From NCBI RefSeq assembly GCF_028583425.1, contig NC_072791.1:30077368-30141367 (forward strand): a stretch of DNA of 64,000 bases. Reading direction: 5' to 3'. Origin of the DNA: Eublepharis macularius. Taxonomy: Eukaryota > Chordata > Lepidosauria > Squamata > Eublepharidae. Positions 44,341 through 56,644 of the stretch are shown here, piece after piece. The position numbers were made by a program, and so were the translations under genes. Positions within the stretch are counted from its first letter, which is position 1, and each line of letters begins with the position of its first letter. The notes under the pieces were generated by a model, which saw only the letters and a program-made list of their open reading frames with translations, was not told the DNA's origin and did no database searches.

Positions 44341-44477
44341 GTAGTAAGTAGGTGTTTCCCCTTTCTGCCACAGATGTTAGAGAGCCCCTGCCAATCAACT
44401 TGAGTGATACCGAGCAAGATAGATCAATGGTCTGACTTGGCTACTGAATTACGACTGGAGGGCAAGAGGAAGCAAAC

Positions 44478-44740
44478 ACCAATGCAAGAACAGCAGTGTC
44501 CTGTAGTCATGGTAGAAGTAGATTGTGAGACTAGAATCTGGGAGATCCAGGTTTGAATCCCTCTTCTGCTATGGAAACTGGCTGGATGATCTTGGGCCAG
44601 TCACACACGTTCAGCCTAACCTCCCTTACATGGTTGTTATGGGCATAAAATGAGAAAGGAGAGAATGGTATTGTAAGCCACTTTAGATCCCCAACTGGGG
44701 AGAAAAAAGTATGATATAAATATTCAAAATATCCGAAGTG
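44478..44740 (+). mobile_element. tRNA-derived SINE, second type
   Basis: It contains the B-box 'aggtttgaatccctc', 'ggccagtcacacacgttcag' and the 3' block 'tagatccccaactgggga', ending in 'gatataaatattc'. It is close to full length. A remnant of the third type may precede it at 44346-44460. Confidence 0.78.
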
Positions 44741-45090
44741 TAAATATCCAATAAATGAGGGAAGTCTTGTTTTGTGGATATGAAGACATGAGAGGTGTGA
44801 AGAAGGCTGCTCTGTCAGAATGGGGCAAAAAGCAGAAACAGGTAAAATCAATGCAAAGGATAATGCATCTGTGGTCTGGATCTGTGATGTCATCAGGGAA
44901 TGAAATGCAAGCAAAATAGCTACTGATGGACCTGGGAAGTGAAGCGAGATGTAAAGAATGACTCCCGGCAACGACCTCTGCGCTGGCTTTCACACTTCTG
45001 AGGAGAAGCAAGAATGACATATTTTAAAAAGTTTTTCTTTGTTTGCTTAAAACAGACACGGAAGCTGCATAAACAGGTCATTTTGGCTCT
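44741..45090. other. Intergenic, no gene recognised
   Basis: Nothing supported. The minus-strand frames crossing here overlap the SINE and are not credible. Confidence 0.45.
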
Positions 45091-45094
45091 GGCT

Positions 45095-45310
45095 GCAAAA
45101 TAGTAAAAAGTCCAGTAGCACCTTTAAGACTAGCCAACTTTATTGAGGCATAAGCTTTTGAGAACCACAGCTCTCTTCGTCAGATGCATGACAAAGACAG
45201 CTGTGGTTCTTGAAAGCTTATGCCTCAATAAAGTTGGTTAGTCTTAAAGGTGCTACTGGACTTTTTACTATTTTGCAACTACAGACTAACACGGCTAACT
45301 CCTCTGGATC
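45095..45310. mobile_element. Head-to-head palindromic Penelope-like terminal repeats
   Basis: Two copies face each other with about 79-bp arms (45095-45174 and 45199-45276), nearly identical, around a 24-base centre. Each arm runs from the hammerhead-like hairpin to 'aaaggtgctactggact'. The right copy continues into 'cagactaacacggctaac'. Confidence 0.85.
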
Positions 45311-46899
45311 TTTGGCACTGGCTGTTCACCCTTATAGACACCTTTGTGGGATCCTGTCCTGAAAATTAGTTTTCAGCACATGAAAATGTGTTACTGATAT
45401 TAATGGATTTTAAATTGCTACAACATCTGAATTACAGACAAGGAAAAAGTGCTGTTTTTCTAATTCTGAGGTATGCGTGTATATATTTTATACACTCATG
45501 CACACAGATGTGTGTGTGTGCTTGTGTGTGTGTATGTCAGTGTAAGGGAAGCGATTACCTCCAGGACCTAACAAAAGGGGCTGTGTGTCTTAAGAAATCA
45601 GGGCATGACAAACTGACATATACAATAAATATGCATTTTACTACAGTAACAGATTGAAATTATATCGTTCCTTCCAATCCCCTTTCAGCTTTGGTTTAGC
45701 CCCAACTAAGGCACACAGGAAATAAACATATTGAGCTGTCTGGCACCAGGCAGCCCTCCAGGTTTTGTTCTGTCTAGCACAGGGGTGAGGCTTATCCATC
45801 CAATCAATGTTACGAGATTTATTTATGTCAGGCAAATATATTAGCAATAAATGGATTTATTCAGTAGCTTGCAGGATTTATACACATTTGAAGCCAATTT
45901 TGCTTAAGGATGCTGGGAATGGACTTGCCCAGTATTTTTGAGAGACACAGAGCAAGTGGGGTGATACATTTTATTGTTTATTGATTTGTTTAAATCATTT
46001 TTAAGCACCCTTCCCACCCATTAGTCATAGGCTTCTAAATTATACAGATCTCTTTTTCAGTGTAGTATTTGGAGCAATCAATCAGTTAATAAAACAAGTA
46101 TATTCTGATTTAAAACTCCTTACTTCAAAGGAAGGACCACTGTATTTATTATTGAAGTGAAAATTGGTGTTCACCTTGCCAAGAATTGTTTCTGTCTTTT
46201 GACATAAGTTGATCCTTACTCTGTCTTTACACAGGGACAAAGTTTTCAGAAGTCACTGAGAGTTCTGTCTGTGAAACTAAGGCTGAAATTGTGGGTACAA
46301 TTAATTCTCTCTTTTCTTCCTTTTTTCTGCCACCTTATATCTGCCTTTTTTCTGTCACAGGCTTACTTCTTGAAAGAGAGTTTCATAGTAATCAGAAGCA
46401 GCAAATATAGTAAATATTGTTAGGGTCATGGAAAACAGTCCCTCAAAACAATCAATTTGCACTTAAATCCATTTCCAAATTATAATCAATTAAACCCAAA
46501 GGATCAGAAAAGAAGCAATTTTGATCGATTCGATTAGTGGAGTGTCACAGAGAAAAGGGGAAGGACAATGGTGCCCAGTTACCAGTGAAAGGAGGGGGCA
46601 TTGTTTGGGACCTGTACCTCCTCACTCCCAGCAAAAGTACCAACAAGGAAAGACAACCTGGTTTCAGATAGAGACCAGATGCTAAACAGCTTCTGAGAGC
46701 TTGCTTCCCTTTCTCTTATTAAAAGAAGAGAGAGAACAGACTCTGTCTCAATGTAGCCCTCTGGGCTGCAAAGGCGCGGGATGGATGATCACGGCCCAGT
46801 AACTGGCCAATCACCTCTGAACATAACCTACATAAAACTGCAAACCACACTCAGAATTACTAGGAAGATAACAGTTCAATAGAATATTTAGGAAAGTCT
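45311..46899. other. AT-rich intergenic, no gene recognised
   Basis: An impure GT run lies near 45500-45535. No other feature. Confidence 0.45.
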
Positions 46900-47800
46900 C
46901 AAGAATTTTTAAATTGAAAACTTTAAATATTTTTTTACCAATTCGGAGTCTTTGTGATGGAATATAAATGCAATGATTCAGACTTTCTCTGCTACCTTTC
47001 TCACTCTTTACAAGCAATACTGCAACCTGCTCAGCATTTAGTCTGTTTTCAATCTAAGTCAACAAGCCATGGACTGAAGCATTTTAATGGCTATCTGTCC
47101 CAAAGTGATAACTTTCCCCCTCTCCCCAACACCTCTCAATGCTTTATCTGTGATTGATTTGCTAGAAGACATTCATTCAAAAGGAAGCGAGTCAGTCTTA
47201 TGTTAAGTGTTTCTCCTCTCTAATTTTCCTTTTTTTAAAAAAAGGAAAGAAAAAATGACAGAAGCTGTACTTTAATGCTGTGATTCATCCATTTCAGTCG
47301 GAGAATAAATGCCCATTCTCACCTCATTTGCCTTTTTATTTTTTTTAAAAAAAATTCCAAATGGACATTGCTTTTGAAATCCACCCCCTCCCCCCTCCCT
47401 GGCTTTTAATGTTGCCACTTGAAAGTCGAAATGCAGCAAGAGCTCTAATGGTAGGTGCCAGTTTTCTGAATTACTGGGTGACTGCTTTAGCTGATCCGAA
47501 AGAGCGAGTGTCTTTTTCTACCGCATAAAAGGCCTGAAATGTTTACATATCAAAAGGCTATAGGCCAATTTCTGTCAAAATTATACATGAAGTTAAGCAG
47601 TACAAGCAATTTATTTAAACACTAGTCATTGTAGAAAAATTCCAAACCATATGCCTCTCTTAGCAGTTTTTCACAAATGCATTTGACCCATGACTTGGCA
47701 AGACATGCAAGCTTCATCATTTACTTGAAATTTTCAAAATCCCCCCTGACATTTCAGGCAAAGATCTTCATTAATAAGGTTTATGTGAATGAAAACTTTA
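46900..47800. other. Repeat-poor block, possible conserved non-coding sequence
   Basis: About 900 bp lie without transposon motifs. It includes TCF-like 'catcaaag'-type variants ('catatcaaaagg' near 47546) and several TAAT motifs. It lies about 10-11 kb upstream of GSC. Enhancer status is inference. Confidence 0.35.
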
Positions 47801-48930
47801 GAAGCTGAGATTGTTCGAGGGAAACATCGGGGGACGGCCCCTTTGCAGTTTTTGGGGGGTGGGTATGTGTTTTTAAGCAGGACTTGACTTTCTTAATCAG
47901 TTCAAGAGAAGTTTATTCTAGAAACAAATGATACCATACTGTTGTGCTAGACGGGCTCGACTCAATCCACTGCAGGCACAGTGGCCATGCACGGAGGGAT
48001 CGCCCCCCCCCCATAAGCAAATGCCCCCTATTTTGTTTCTTCTTAAACTGATGTCTAGTTATAATTAATGGTTTTAGTTCTCCAGTTTTTTTTTTTTTTG
48101 CTCTTGGGTTTTCAAGATCTCTTAGTATTGTATAGACACATTGTATGGTTTTTACATGCAATATTCATGCATGTGATGTACATTGATTTGTGGATGGATA
48201 GATAATGGTGGAAAATCCATAGATTACATTGGGGGGGGGGGGGGAATCAGTGCAAATGGTGTGCGAATAAAGAATTGTGGGTTTGATTCACACAACGGAA
48301 AAGCAAAACCACAACAGGGATTTGGGGGTTCAGAACAACAGCGATGAGACATTTGTAATTTTGTCTGCTATTTTCCATACACTTCTCCTGACTTACCAGG
48401 TGAGGAAATGGGAGGCACAAACTGGCCTCTCGTTCCCCATGGCACCAAGTCCCCTTACATTCCATGCAAGGACAAGGAGCGGCAGAGCTCAGATGTGACC
48501 CATGGGCTACGTGCCTTGCCCACAGCAGGTCTGAAGCCAGCTTTTGTGGCTCAGAGGGGCTGCCGCATTACCAGGCGGTATATCAAGTAAATTAATGGAA
48601 ATGGAAAACACAAACACAAACATCTGTGTGGTTTTTGTAATGTTTATGAGTAATTAGCATCAGAATGAAACACATAATTTAAATCAAATGACTATAATTA
48701 AATTCAGGAACAACACCAACTTATAATGGACACCTTTCTTAAATAAGCAGCTATCTTGTTAATGCTGCCATAACTCTCTGCTGTGCTTAAAGGAAGTTCT
48801 GTTTTCCACTCAGTCATGGTAAGGATAAGGGTATGATTTCTCTTTTTTTTTAGGCAGAATTTTAGCTGGGTGATGCTGGGTGGGTCAAGTGAGTGCACTA
48901 CCACTTTAAAAATTCCCATAAAACAAGTCG
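47801..48930. other. Intergenic, no gene recognised
   Basis: There are homopolymer runs near 48007, 48086 and 48230. No supported gene. Confidence 0.45.
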
Positions 48931-48937
48931 CATCGTT

Positions 48938-49095
48938 CTAAGCTTCAACAGACTTAGAAGGCTATAACTCTGCTTAGGATCGTCCAGCTACTACTAGATC
49001 ATGCATGGACACAGTAATAATAAACACTATTATTTGGATGCAAATTGAGTGGGCTTGAGTGAAACTGACTACTGAGTGATTGTGTTTAGGATGGC
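48938..49095. repeat. Two copies of the short palindromic repeat
   Basis: Blocks 'aactctgcttaggatcgt' and 'gagtgattgtgtttaggatg' mark two diverged neighbouring copies. Confidence 0.55.
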
Positions 49096-49104
49096 AGCCA
49101 TTAA

Positions 49105-49900
49105 ATTAATTAATTAATATTTACATCATTCATAGTCTGCCTTTCGCACTGAGACTCAAGGTAGATTACACAGTGTGAGTCAAACACAAATGATGGGATG
49201 GGACAATCGATAAACAGGCTTGGATAGCAGAAATTTGAAAATAAGCAAAAACCAAAACGTGGCACATTAAATGATACAGAAATTACATTGTAAGATCATG
49301 CTTAACAGACAGTACAACTTATACATAGCTGTACAGTCCACGGTCCCTATACCTTTATCAAAACATCTATCTGAAATATTTTGTTACAGTACAGCCTTAA
49401 CTGGTGGTAGAAAGTATAAGCAAGCTTACAGGCCTCATTATTTATGTTTAAAAAATTCTCCTGAATAATTCAGTATTGTATAGTTTGTGGAAAGCTGTAG
49501 GAGTGGGAGCTTTCCTGACCACCTCAGCCAGGCCATTCCATAAACGGGGGGGGGGGGGGAATCACAGAGAATGCATCTATGAGGGCAGCTGTTGATTTTG
49601 CTCAACTGCAGGGCAGTATCTGCAGAAGACCCTCTTCAGGTGAGCAAAGCTGCCATGGCAGAGCCTAGGGAGAGAGGCAGTTGCACAGACAGGAGGAGTC
49701 AAGGCCATGAAGAGCTTTGTATGTGAGAGTTGAAAACTTGAATAGAGCCCAGTGACTGATGGGTAGCCAATCAAGTGACTGAAGAATTGGACTAATAGGC
49801 ATGCTCTGCCTAGCAGCTGGCAGTAAATGAGCCATGGTTTTCTGCATCAGCTGGACTCTCCGAGTTAAACCGGGAAAACCCCTCAACGAGGTACACACTC
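49105..49900 (-). mobile_element. L2-like LINE 3' part
   Basis: The minus strand encodes VQLMQKTMAHLLP, PILQSLDWLPISHWALFKF and LTYKALHGL, typical of L2, then a 3' UTR ending in the 'gagtctcagtgcgaaagg' block near 49140. A related upstream piece of the same LINE lies at 50765-50960. Confidence 0.8.
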
Positions 49901-50589
49901 AATAACTTCAATGCAATGCTCAAAATACGATCACCGTTCTCAACTGTTTATAATGTCAATGAATTTCAATAAATACTGCTCTAAAAATACAATTCATGTT
50001 TTTTGTATTTATGGAACTTGTTTATATTTATTGTACTTATATTAGTATGCATTGGGAAGTATATGATGATAATATGAGTTTATTTATTTATAGCACATGA
50101 GCACTTTATATATTCACTGGAATTATAAACAGTTTAGGGCTGTGAACATATTTTGAGTATTGCATCGAATTTACTGAATATGTTCCTCCGTGAGGGTTTT
50201 TCCCTCTGTTTTTTTGGTTTGGCTTGGACCCAGGCTGCCTTTGTTCGTTTTTGCAGTTTGGCAAGCAGAGGCTATGTCTAATTTCCAAGGCATACTCAGA
50301 GGAAGATAGGGACAAAAATTTGTCCAATATCCCTTCCATTTTTGACGACCAGTGGATTGTGTCTCTTAATCATACATTATAGTTTAGGATACAGTGGCAA
50401 GTGTGATAAAGATCACACAAGTAATGCAATCAACTGCAATTGCACTCATTACATTTAATTACGTTAAGAAAGTAAATGAGTGCACTCAGGCATTCACACA
50501 TCCCTAGAGGTATCAACTACCTCATGCAAAGACACTGCAGTGCTCTGGAGTCACACAGGTGCGTCCAGGAGACCCAGAAGATAGCATCA

Positions 50590-50760
50590 GGCATCTGACG
50601 AAGAGAACTTGATTCTCGAAAGCTTATGCTACAATAAAATTGGTTAGTCTTAAAGGTGCTCTTTTTGATTTTACTACCACAACTGGTGGTTTTACTACTG
50701 GACTCTTTTTGATTTTACTACCACAAACTAACACGGCTAACTCCTCTGCATCTATGACCA
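50590..50760 (+). mobile_element. Penelope-like terminal repeat with hammerhead-like hairpin
   Basis: CTGACGA (50595-50601), hairpin GAGAA-cttga-TTCTC, GAAA (50618-50621), AGC-ttat-GCT, then 'ggttagtcttaaaggtgc'. A partial local duplication (gactttttgattttactac-type block) precedes the end 'aacacggctaactcctctgc'. Confidence 0.78.
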
Positions 50761-50764
50761 GAAG

Positions 50765-50960
50765 ATAGGGGACTCTCTGAGTTGACATTGAGGAGAGACC
50801 TGTGTAGAGTGCATTAGTCATCTAGATATTACCATGGCATGGATCCAGGTGGCAAGAGCAGCCATGTCAAGATAGGTGGTCATCTTCTGAGCAAGACCGA
50901 GTTAGAAGAAGGTGCATTAACTTGCAATGCTGACTCCAGTACAATCCCTAGTCCCTTTAT
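50765..50960 (-). mobile_element. L2-like LINE fragment
   Basis: The minus strand encodes a degenerate 'LATWIHAMV' and MTNALYTGLSSM block, corresponding to the sequence just upstream of that at 49105-49900. The two were likely one LINE, now split. Confidence 0.6.
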
Positions 50961-52480
50961 TGAGTCAGCAAGGGACAGCCGATTCCCATTTCTCATGTGT
51001 GTTTGTAAAATCATTTAAATATCTTCACAGGTATCTGAAGCCTACTCCTGAGGTCAAGCTAAATTGTAGTAAAGTTCCTTCAAAAGCTAAATAAATACAT
51101 GGCAGTGAACAGAACAGGTAGATTCATTTGTATTCTTCATCACCCCAACCGTTATTTGAAAGATGGGAAACAGAGGCTCAGAAGGGTATCTCCACAAGGT
51201 CACTGTAGTATTTGAACCCAATTTTCCATTCCTGCCATTTCATCCGCTGTACTGCCTCGCACATAACTGATTTTTGCTATATGATTAAAACATCCTTGCT
51301 CCACACACTTAGCAATAATGGACAAGGACACTAACCTGTCTAGAAGAGAGCTATATAAGTGCAGTTGTTATTATTACCACCTCTGAATATACACAAAATG
51401 TCTTTGAAAGAATAGCTCCAGCCATTCTAGGGCCAAGGAGCTGAACTTTTCAGCATTTTACTTCAAGCTGAACTTTTCATTTCATTTCCAGGGCGATTTT
51501 AGCCTCCTCGGGTTCTAGATCAGGAAAAGGGTCCACCTAGTTTAGGATTGTGTTCCTATTTGTGACCAGCTGGATGCAGGCAAGCAGGGCATGCCTCTAA
51601 TAACTGGCATTTGAAGATAGACTGCCTTTGAACATGGAGGTTCCCTTTAGCTATCTATGACTAATCCCTATGGACTGCCCAGTCTTCCTCTAAAGCTTCC
51701 TCTTGTGGTCTTGTGGCCGCCATCAAATTAATTAGGCCATCTTTGAAGACATATTTCCTTCGTTGTCTAAATTTAACTGCTGGTCAGTTTCAGCAGGCGA
51801 CCCTGAAGAATTGCCTTATGGAAGAGGGGGAAAGACTCTGCTACATGTTTTAAATCCTCTGCAGTGTTATTCACACTCTGGTAAGTCCCCTTTCCCCCAT
51901 TCTTGAAGACAAAACAGGCGCTCAGCCTTTCTTAGGTGCTGCAGCCCCGCCTCCATCATTTCAGTTGCTGTTTTCTTATCCAGCCCCCTTTTTTGCTGTT
52001 CAGCTCCCCACTTAACGCAGGTAGGATCGCAACCTTACTGTGTTAAATGCTAACGGCCAGTTTGACTGAGAAAGTTGCAGTGGCCTAACCGCCATTTCAC
52101 GCACTTCCTTGACTTCCCATAAACCTCATTTAGAGCATCAGTATTTAAGCCTGCTTAAACTGGGCTTTCGGCAGGGGTTCTCGAACCCGTTGAATCAAAC
52201 CCCTTCCCTATCCGCCTGAACTCGGCTCAAACCCAGGCGTCTGACTTAAAACCTTGCAGGGAGTTCTTTCGAAGTGACTCCGAAGCAAAAGTCCAAGAGA
52301 TGCGAGACCTATTTCTCTTTAGGGAGGGGCCATTCTTAAAGTATGTTGAAAGATACAATAATGACCATAAACTTTTAAATGGTTTCCCCTCGGTTTTGTC
52401 ATCACTTTTCCACTTTGGGCATGGCCCCGATTCAGTTTAAAACAAAGTTCAGCGGCTCTTTAAAGACGAAGAATATTTAT
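50961..52480. other. Intergenic, no gene recognised
   Basis: No gene or clear repeat is recognised. Confidence 0.45.
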
Positions 52481-52485
52481 TTCCA

Positions 52486-52800
52486 GGTGGGTCTGCAGTG
52501 GAAGAGCAAGATCCGGGCCCAATAGCGCCTTAAAGACCAACTAGATTTCCATACCTAGGAAATCTAGTTGTCTTTAAGGCGCTCTTGGACCCGTCTCTGG
52601 TATTTATTTCCATGAGAGTCACAGCTCTCTTCTTCAGCTAGGTGGAGACCCAACTGGGAATTCTTCTCTTGACTGGGGCGGAGGGAGAGAGTTGTTGAGG
52701 TCAATAGAGTTCCACTCCTCGCCATAAATGCAACGCCTTTCATGAAGGGTAGCCGTGTCAGTCCGTTATAGCAAGATCAAACTTCGGGGGCACCTCAAAA
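52486..52800. mobile_element. Penelope-like terminal repeats, one palindromic
   Basis: At 52500-52600 the blocks 'gcgccttaaagaccaactag' and 'ctagttgtctttaaggcgct' face each other around 'atttccatacctaggaaat'. A second fragment at about 52741-52800 has 'agggtagccgtgtcagtcc'. Confidence 0.75.
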
Positions 52801-52859
52801 ACTACCCAGGTTTATTTCCCAGTTTGGGGAGGCAAGAGAGAAATGTTTCGGGGTGGCTG

Positions 52860-53700
52860 TGGAGAGTTTGCTGTAGGCCGCAGTGAAATCGCCATGTCCG
52901 AGCTTCAAGGAGCGGAGCGGGCCATTCGCTCACCTTGTGCAGCAGGGCGAGCGAATGGAAGGCTCGCCCCCTGCCCCGCTTAAACCCACTAATCCGCCCG
53001 AGCTCCAGACCAAGGCAACAAATCGCCTCGGCGTAGCCTTTGGGATTCCTTCCTGGGCAGAATAGGCGGGTAGATCGGGCGGGGAACTGGCTTTAGGGAA
53101 GTAAATCTGGAAAGGGGGGAACAGAGATTCCAGGGGCTGCCATGTCTCTTTGCATCGCAGCGCCGATTTCAATAAAGGCGCCCCGGCGCTCAGCCCGCGC
53201 TCGGGTCTCTCTTCCGCCGCCGCCTTCGGCATCAGCTGAGCCGCTCTTTATAATATCACCCAAATGAGGCAGGCGGGGGTTGGCACGACATTGGCCGGCT
53301 CTCCCGGCAGCCCACATTTCCATAGCCTTCTGCATAGCGATGGCTTCGCGGGGAATCGTGTTCGGGCCCGCGTCTTGAAAATCAGCCGCGTGTTGACGCG
53401 CTGCCTCGCCTAAGCGCTCCTCCGGGCCGGCCTCATCTCCCTCTTGCCAGGCGGCTCCCGGCCCACGCTGCGCCTCGGCTCCGGTCGCAAACGAGCCCTT
53501 AGCAACGCGCCGGCTGTGCGCAATTGGCCCCGCTTTCATTTGTTATGCCAATTCCGTCCTCTTCCAATGAGTGGCAGGTGATTGTTTGTTTAATGGAGAA
53601 GTTAGGCGCGGGAGGGGGAGGCGAAGGAGCAGGCGGCGCGGCTGGCAGGCAGAAGTTCACCGAAGTCCATCCACCCTGGAAGGGGGGGGGAGTGGAAGTA
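52860..53700. promoter_or_regulatory. Distal CpG-rich island upstream of GSC
   Basis: GC and CpG content rise sharply relative to the flanks. The block includes 'ttataatatcacccaaatg' and 'ccaatgagtggcagg' (a CCAAT motif). Overlapping open frames on both strands (for example minus 53093-53539, 148 codons) have no recognised domain and are probably compositional. It may be an enhancer or the promoter of a non-coding transcript. Confidence 0.5.
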
Positions 53701-53854
53701 TTTGTTTGAACCATGCACTAAAATGCTTCGCAGACTTCCAAATGACTGGGGTAGAGAGGTGTATTGTCCAGCAAGCCTGTATGTGACGCGCGAAAGACGC
53801 TCGAAAAGTTAACAGGGTAGAACTTAAAAACATTTAAGGACACAGAATAGGGGG

Positions 53855-53930
53855 GCTTTTGACTCTGGAAAGCTCATACCTTGGAAATCTAGTTAGTCTT
53901 TAAGGTGCTATTGGACCGGATCTTACTCTT
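53855..53930 (+). mobile_element. Penelope-like terminal repeat fragment
   Basis: It has 'gactctggaaagctcatacc', 'ggaaatctagttagtcttta' and 'aaggtgctattgga'. Confidence 0.65.
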
Positions 53931-54129
53931 AGTTAAGAGAGAAAACAATGATAAATAGAAGAAAACAGTAACTTGGGTCTTCGAAATTTAAAATTCGCAT
54001 TCCCGTTTCCCAGGAATGGTATTAACAAGTAGTCTGATCTATCAGCGCGGGAAACTTGGTTGCCTTTAAGATAAGAATGCAACAGTGACCGCAATTTATT
54101 CGAAAATAATGCCCCTCTGATGTCTCTGG

Positions 54130-54505
54130 AACAGATGTTGCAATCCTATACCGATTTATTTAAATTTAAATCCATTGAAATCAATGGCTTTGTAACTAAC
54201 TGCATAGAATTGCAATATACTGTAAACGTGGCGCACTTGGAAATACGTGAGATGACTGTGCAAGACCCAATAAGCAGAGTAACATGTTTCTAAGACCATT
54301 TAAATTAATGGGTTTAGAAAGTTGTTCGTCCGTTTAGGATTGCACTGTCAGAATCCAGTTTGGCGCCCCATCCGTAGCCCGTTTACTTGGAAGAAACCGT
54401 CGCCATGGCGATTAGGTCGGTTTTATGGAGTGCGATCCTATGTCACTCGCGTTGAGTTCCACTGGGCTCGCGTGTGTTTGGGATTGCAATCCTAGTTTAG
54501 GATCG
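54130..54505. repeat. Three copies of the short palindromic repeat
   Basis: Copies at about 54138-54220, 54291-54350 and 54423-54505 share 'tgcaatcct', 'ccattgaaatcaatgg'-type centres and 'taggattgcactg' ends. Confidence 0.65.
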
Positions 54506-55290
54506 ATGCGCGCCGGCAACCATTTCAACCGGAGGTCTCCCCCAATTTATCTCAAAAAAGCGTTTGAAGTGACCCGGTCCACAGAGCCATTAATTATTGG
54601 ATCTTATCTATGCCTCGCCAGTCAGGATAGACCTAGTTTAAGCACTCCCCCCTTACCTGGAAGGAATGGTTGGGTATCTAGAGAATTCCACCCTTCCCGA
54701 CCCATATTCCTCCCTTTAAGTTAACCGTCTCAGAGTTCTGCCTGGGGAATGCTTTAGGCGCGGCTAACCTTGTCCGCAACCTTCCCTTGTAACCGGCCCT
54801 GACTGTGAAATTGACCAGCCGCGCTTAGTCGCTTGCTCTTTCTTTGGTTAGAATAAAAAAAAAGGCGCGGGACCCAACCAGAAGTTGTCGCCAAAAGTGC
54901 TGCCGCCCGAACTGGGCCGTTGTTAGGAAATACCGCGGAGGATCTGATACCTGGACGCTACCTCGCAGTTTGATATTATTTAAAAATGGTCTCTTAGTCC
55001 TTGTTTCCTAATACCGCAAATCCCCCCTTCTTCGGCGGTGCAATTTCAAAATCCAAGGCTGTCAAAAGCCGTGGTGTTGTTCTTATTCTGAAGGGGAGCT
55101 CGGACTCCCGCGCTGTGTTCTATGTAGGGAAAGATCTCGGAGTCTCTAATGAGCCGGGTTTAAGGCAGGAGGCAAAGGGCGCAGCAGGTACAGGGAAGTT
55201 TCCCGTTGCAGCGGCTGTGCCTGGTTTGCGTTGCAGCCACAGGCAGGGGACAAGGATCTAACTTTGATATCAGGCATCGCAATGCAATAG
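54506..55290. other. Intergenic, moderately GC-rich, no gene recognised
   Basis: There is a rising CpG content and no supported feature. Confidence 0.45.
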
Positions 55291-55294
55291 GGCA

Positions 55295-55295
<1 letters not shown>

Positions 55296-55331
<36 letters not shown>
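55296..55331. repeat. GT microsatellite
   Basis: About 18 GT units, adjoining a Penelope-like fragment on the minus strand (about 55335-55435, 'gagctctgaatcttgaaagc'). Confidence 0.9.
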
Positions 55332-55333
<2 letters not shown>

Positions 55334-55557
55334 GTGCGTTGCCGTAGAACAGCAAGAAATGAGTCCAGTGGCAACTTAGAGATCAGCAAGATTTTAAAGG
55401 TGTAAGCTTTCAAGATTCAGAGCTCTCTTTTTCTGTTGTGTGTGTTTGTGTGTACGTGTGAACTTGCCATGGAAGGGCAGTCAAGCTACTGCTGCATCCG
55501 TCGACCGTTTTCAATTGCCTCGGATGGAACTTCGCACGCAGCTGCTCGCACACTGTG

Positions 55558-55630
55558 GCAGTGCAGTCCTAAACGCAGTTACTCCGGAGATACGCTTAGA
55601 CTGGAATAAATCTGCGAAGGATTGCCGTTC
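55558..55630. repeat. Short palindromic repeat copy
   Basis: It reads 'gtgcagtcctaaacgcagtt', 'actccggagatacgcttaga' and 'aaggattgcc'. Confidence 0.65.
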
Positions 55631-55639
55631 AAAATACCT

Positions 55640-56640
55640 TTGCCTTTGGGGAGGGGGGGACCCCAAGCAAATATTAAGTGGAGAAAAATATCAATAAAAT
55701 GCTTTGGGATTTACTAGAGAAACTGGCGATGCGCAGGCAAACACCAGGTGCTGCGCATTGTTAAGAGACGCTTGTGCTATCCGAAACGAAGTTCATTTTA
55801 GTAATTTTTTTTAAAAATCAAGTTCTTTTGTACAATTTTGCTATTCTTTAAAAAAAAAAGAAGGTCCCTGCTATCAAGGATGTTACAGTGAAGATGCAAG
55901 GCGAATTAGCCCAGACTGATCTGTCTTTAAATAATCCTTGGCCAGTTTGGAAGAAAAGTGGTTTCAGTCTCTAATTCGCTTCCACTGAAATGTAAAATAG
56001 GAAGCAAATCGCATAAGGGGGAAAAGGGAAATGCCGATTCGATTTCCTTCTTTTGGTGCGCTTTGAGATCGTTGAGGGGTGGGGGAGAGAAATGTCGGCC
56101 TGCTAAGAAGAATATTCTTTTTTGCTGGGCTCAAAAAGAAAGAAAGGCAGAAGATATAGCGCGGTTCTTCGTCAATAGCCCCCTAATAGTCTGTTTTCTT
56201 TGCGCGCGTACAATTTCCTACCTTCTTTGAGGGAAGGCTGATAGAGTAAATATTCTAATCTGATTCACTTCGCCTCCTGCGGATTCCGAGAGACAATCGT
56301 GACCGACCAAGTGTTCTGCAAATCACCAGGAGCGGCTACCAGGAGAGACGCCCGTCTTAATAAACAGAATTTTTAAGGGACTTGCCTCCCCCTTCCCCAA
56401 TGCAAAATGTTAAGCCTTACGACATATGACAGCCTTTGCTTGTAGATCTAGACGAGAAAGCGAATTTATTTCTTCTCAAGATTTCGTTCTCCCAAAAACA
56501 AGTTCGGAGCAGATTCCCCAAGAGGCGCATTTTCCGGCGTGCAGAATCGTTCTACCGTCCTTCCGCGGGTTTTAAACCAGCTTTCTTTTGAATGTTGTGC
56601 TAAGCTAGAGAGAACCACAAAGCTCCTAATTCACGATCAT
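55640..56640. other. Intergenic, no gene recognised
   Basis: Proximal upstream region of GSC with no repeat I can name. It may contain regulatory sites that cannot be called by eye. Confidence 0.4.
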
Positions 56641-56644
56641 TTCG

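Noticed and set aside
53093..53539. 148-codon minus-strand open frame in the distal CpG island
   Set aside because: Overlaps other GC-rich frames, no domain, biased to Ala/Arg/Gly; long frames are expected by composition at such GC content.
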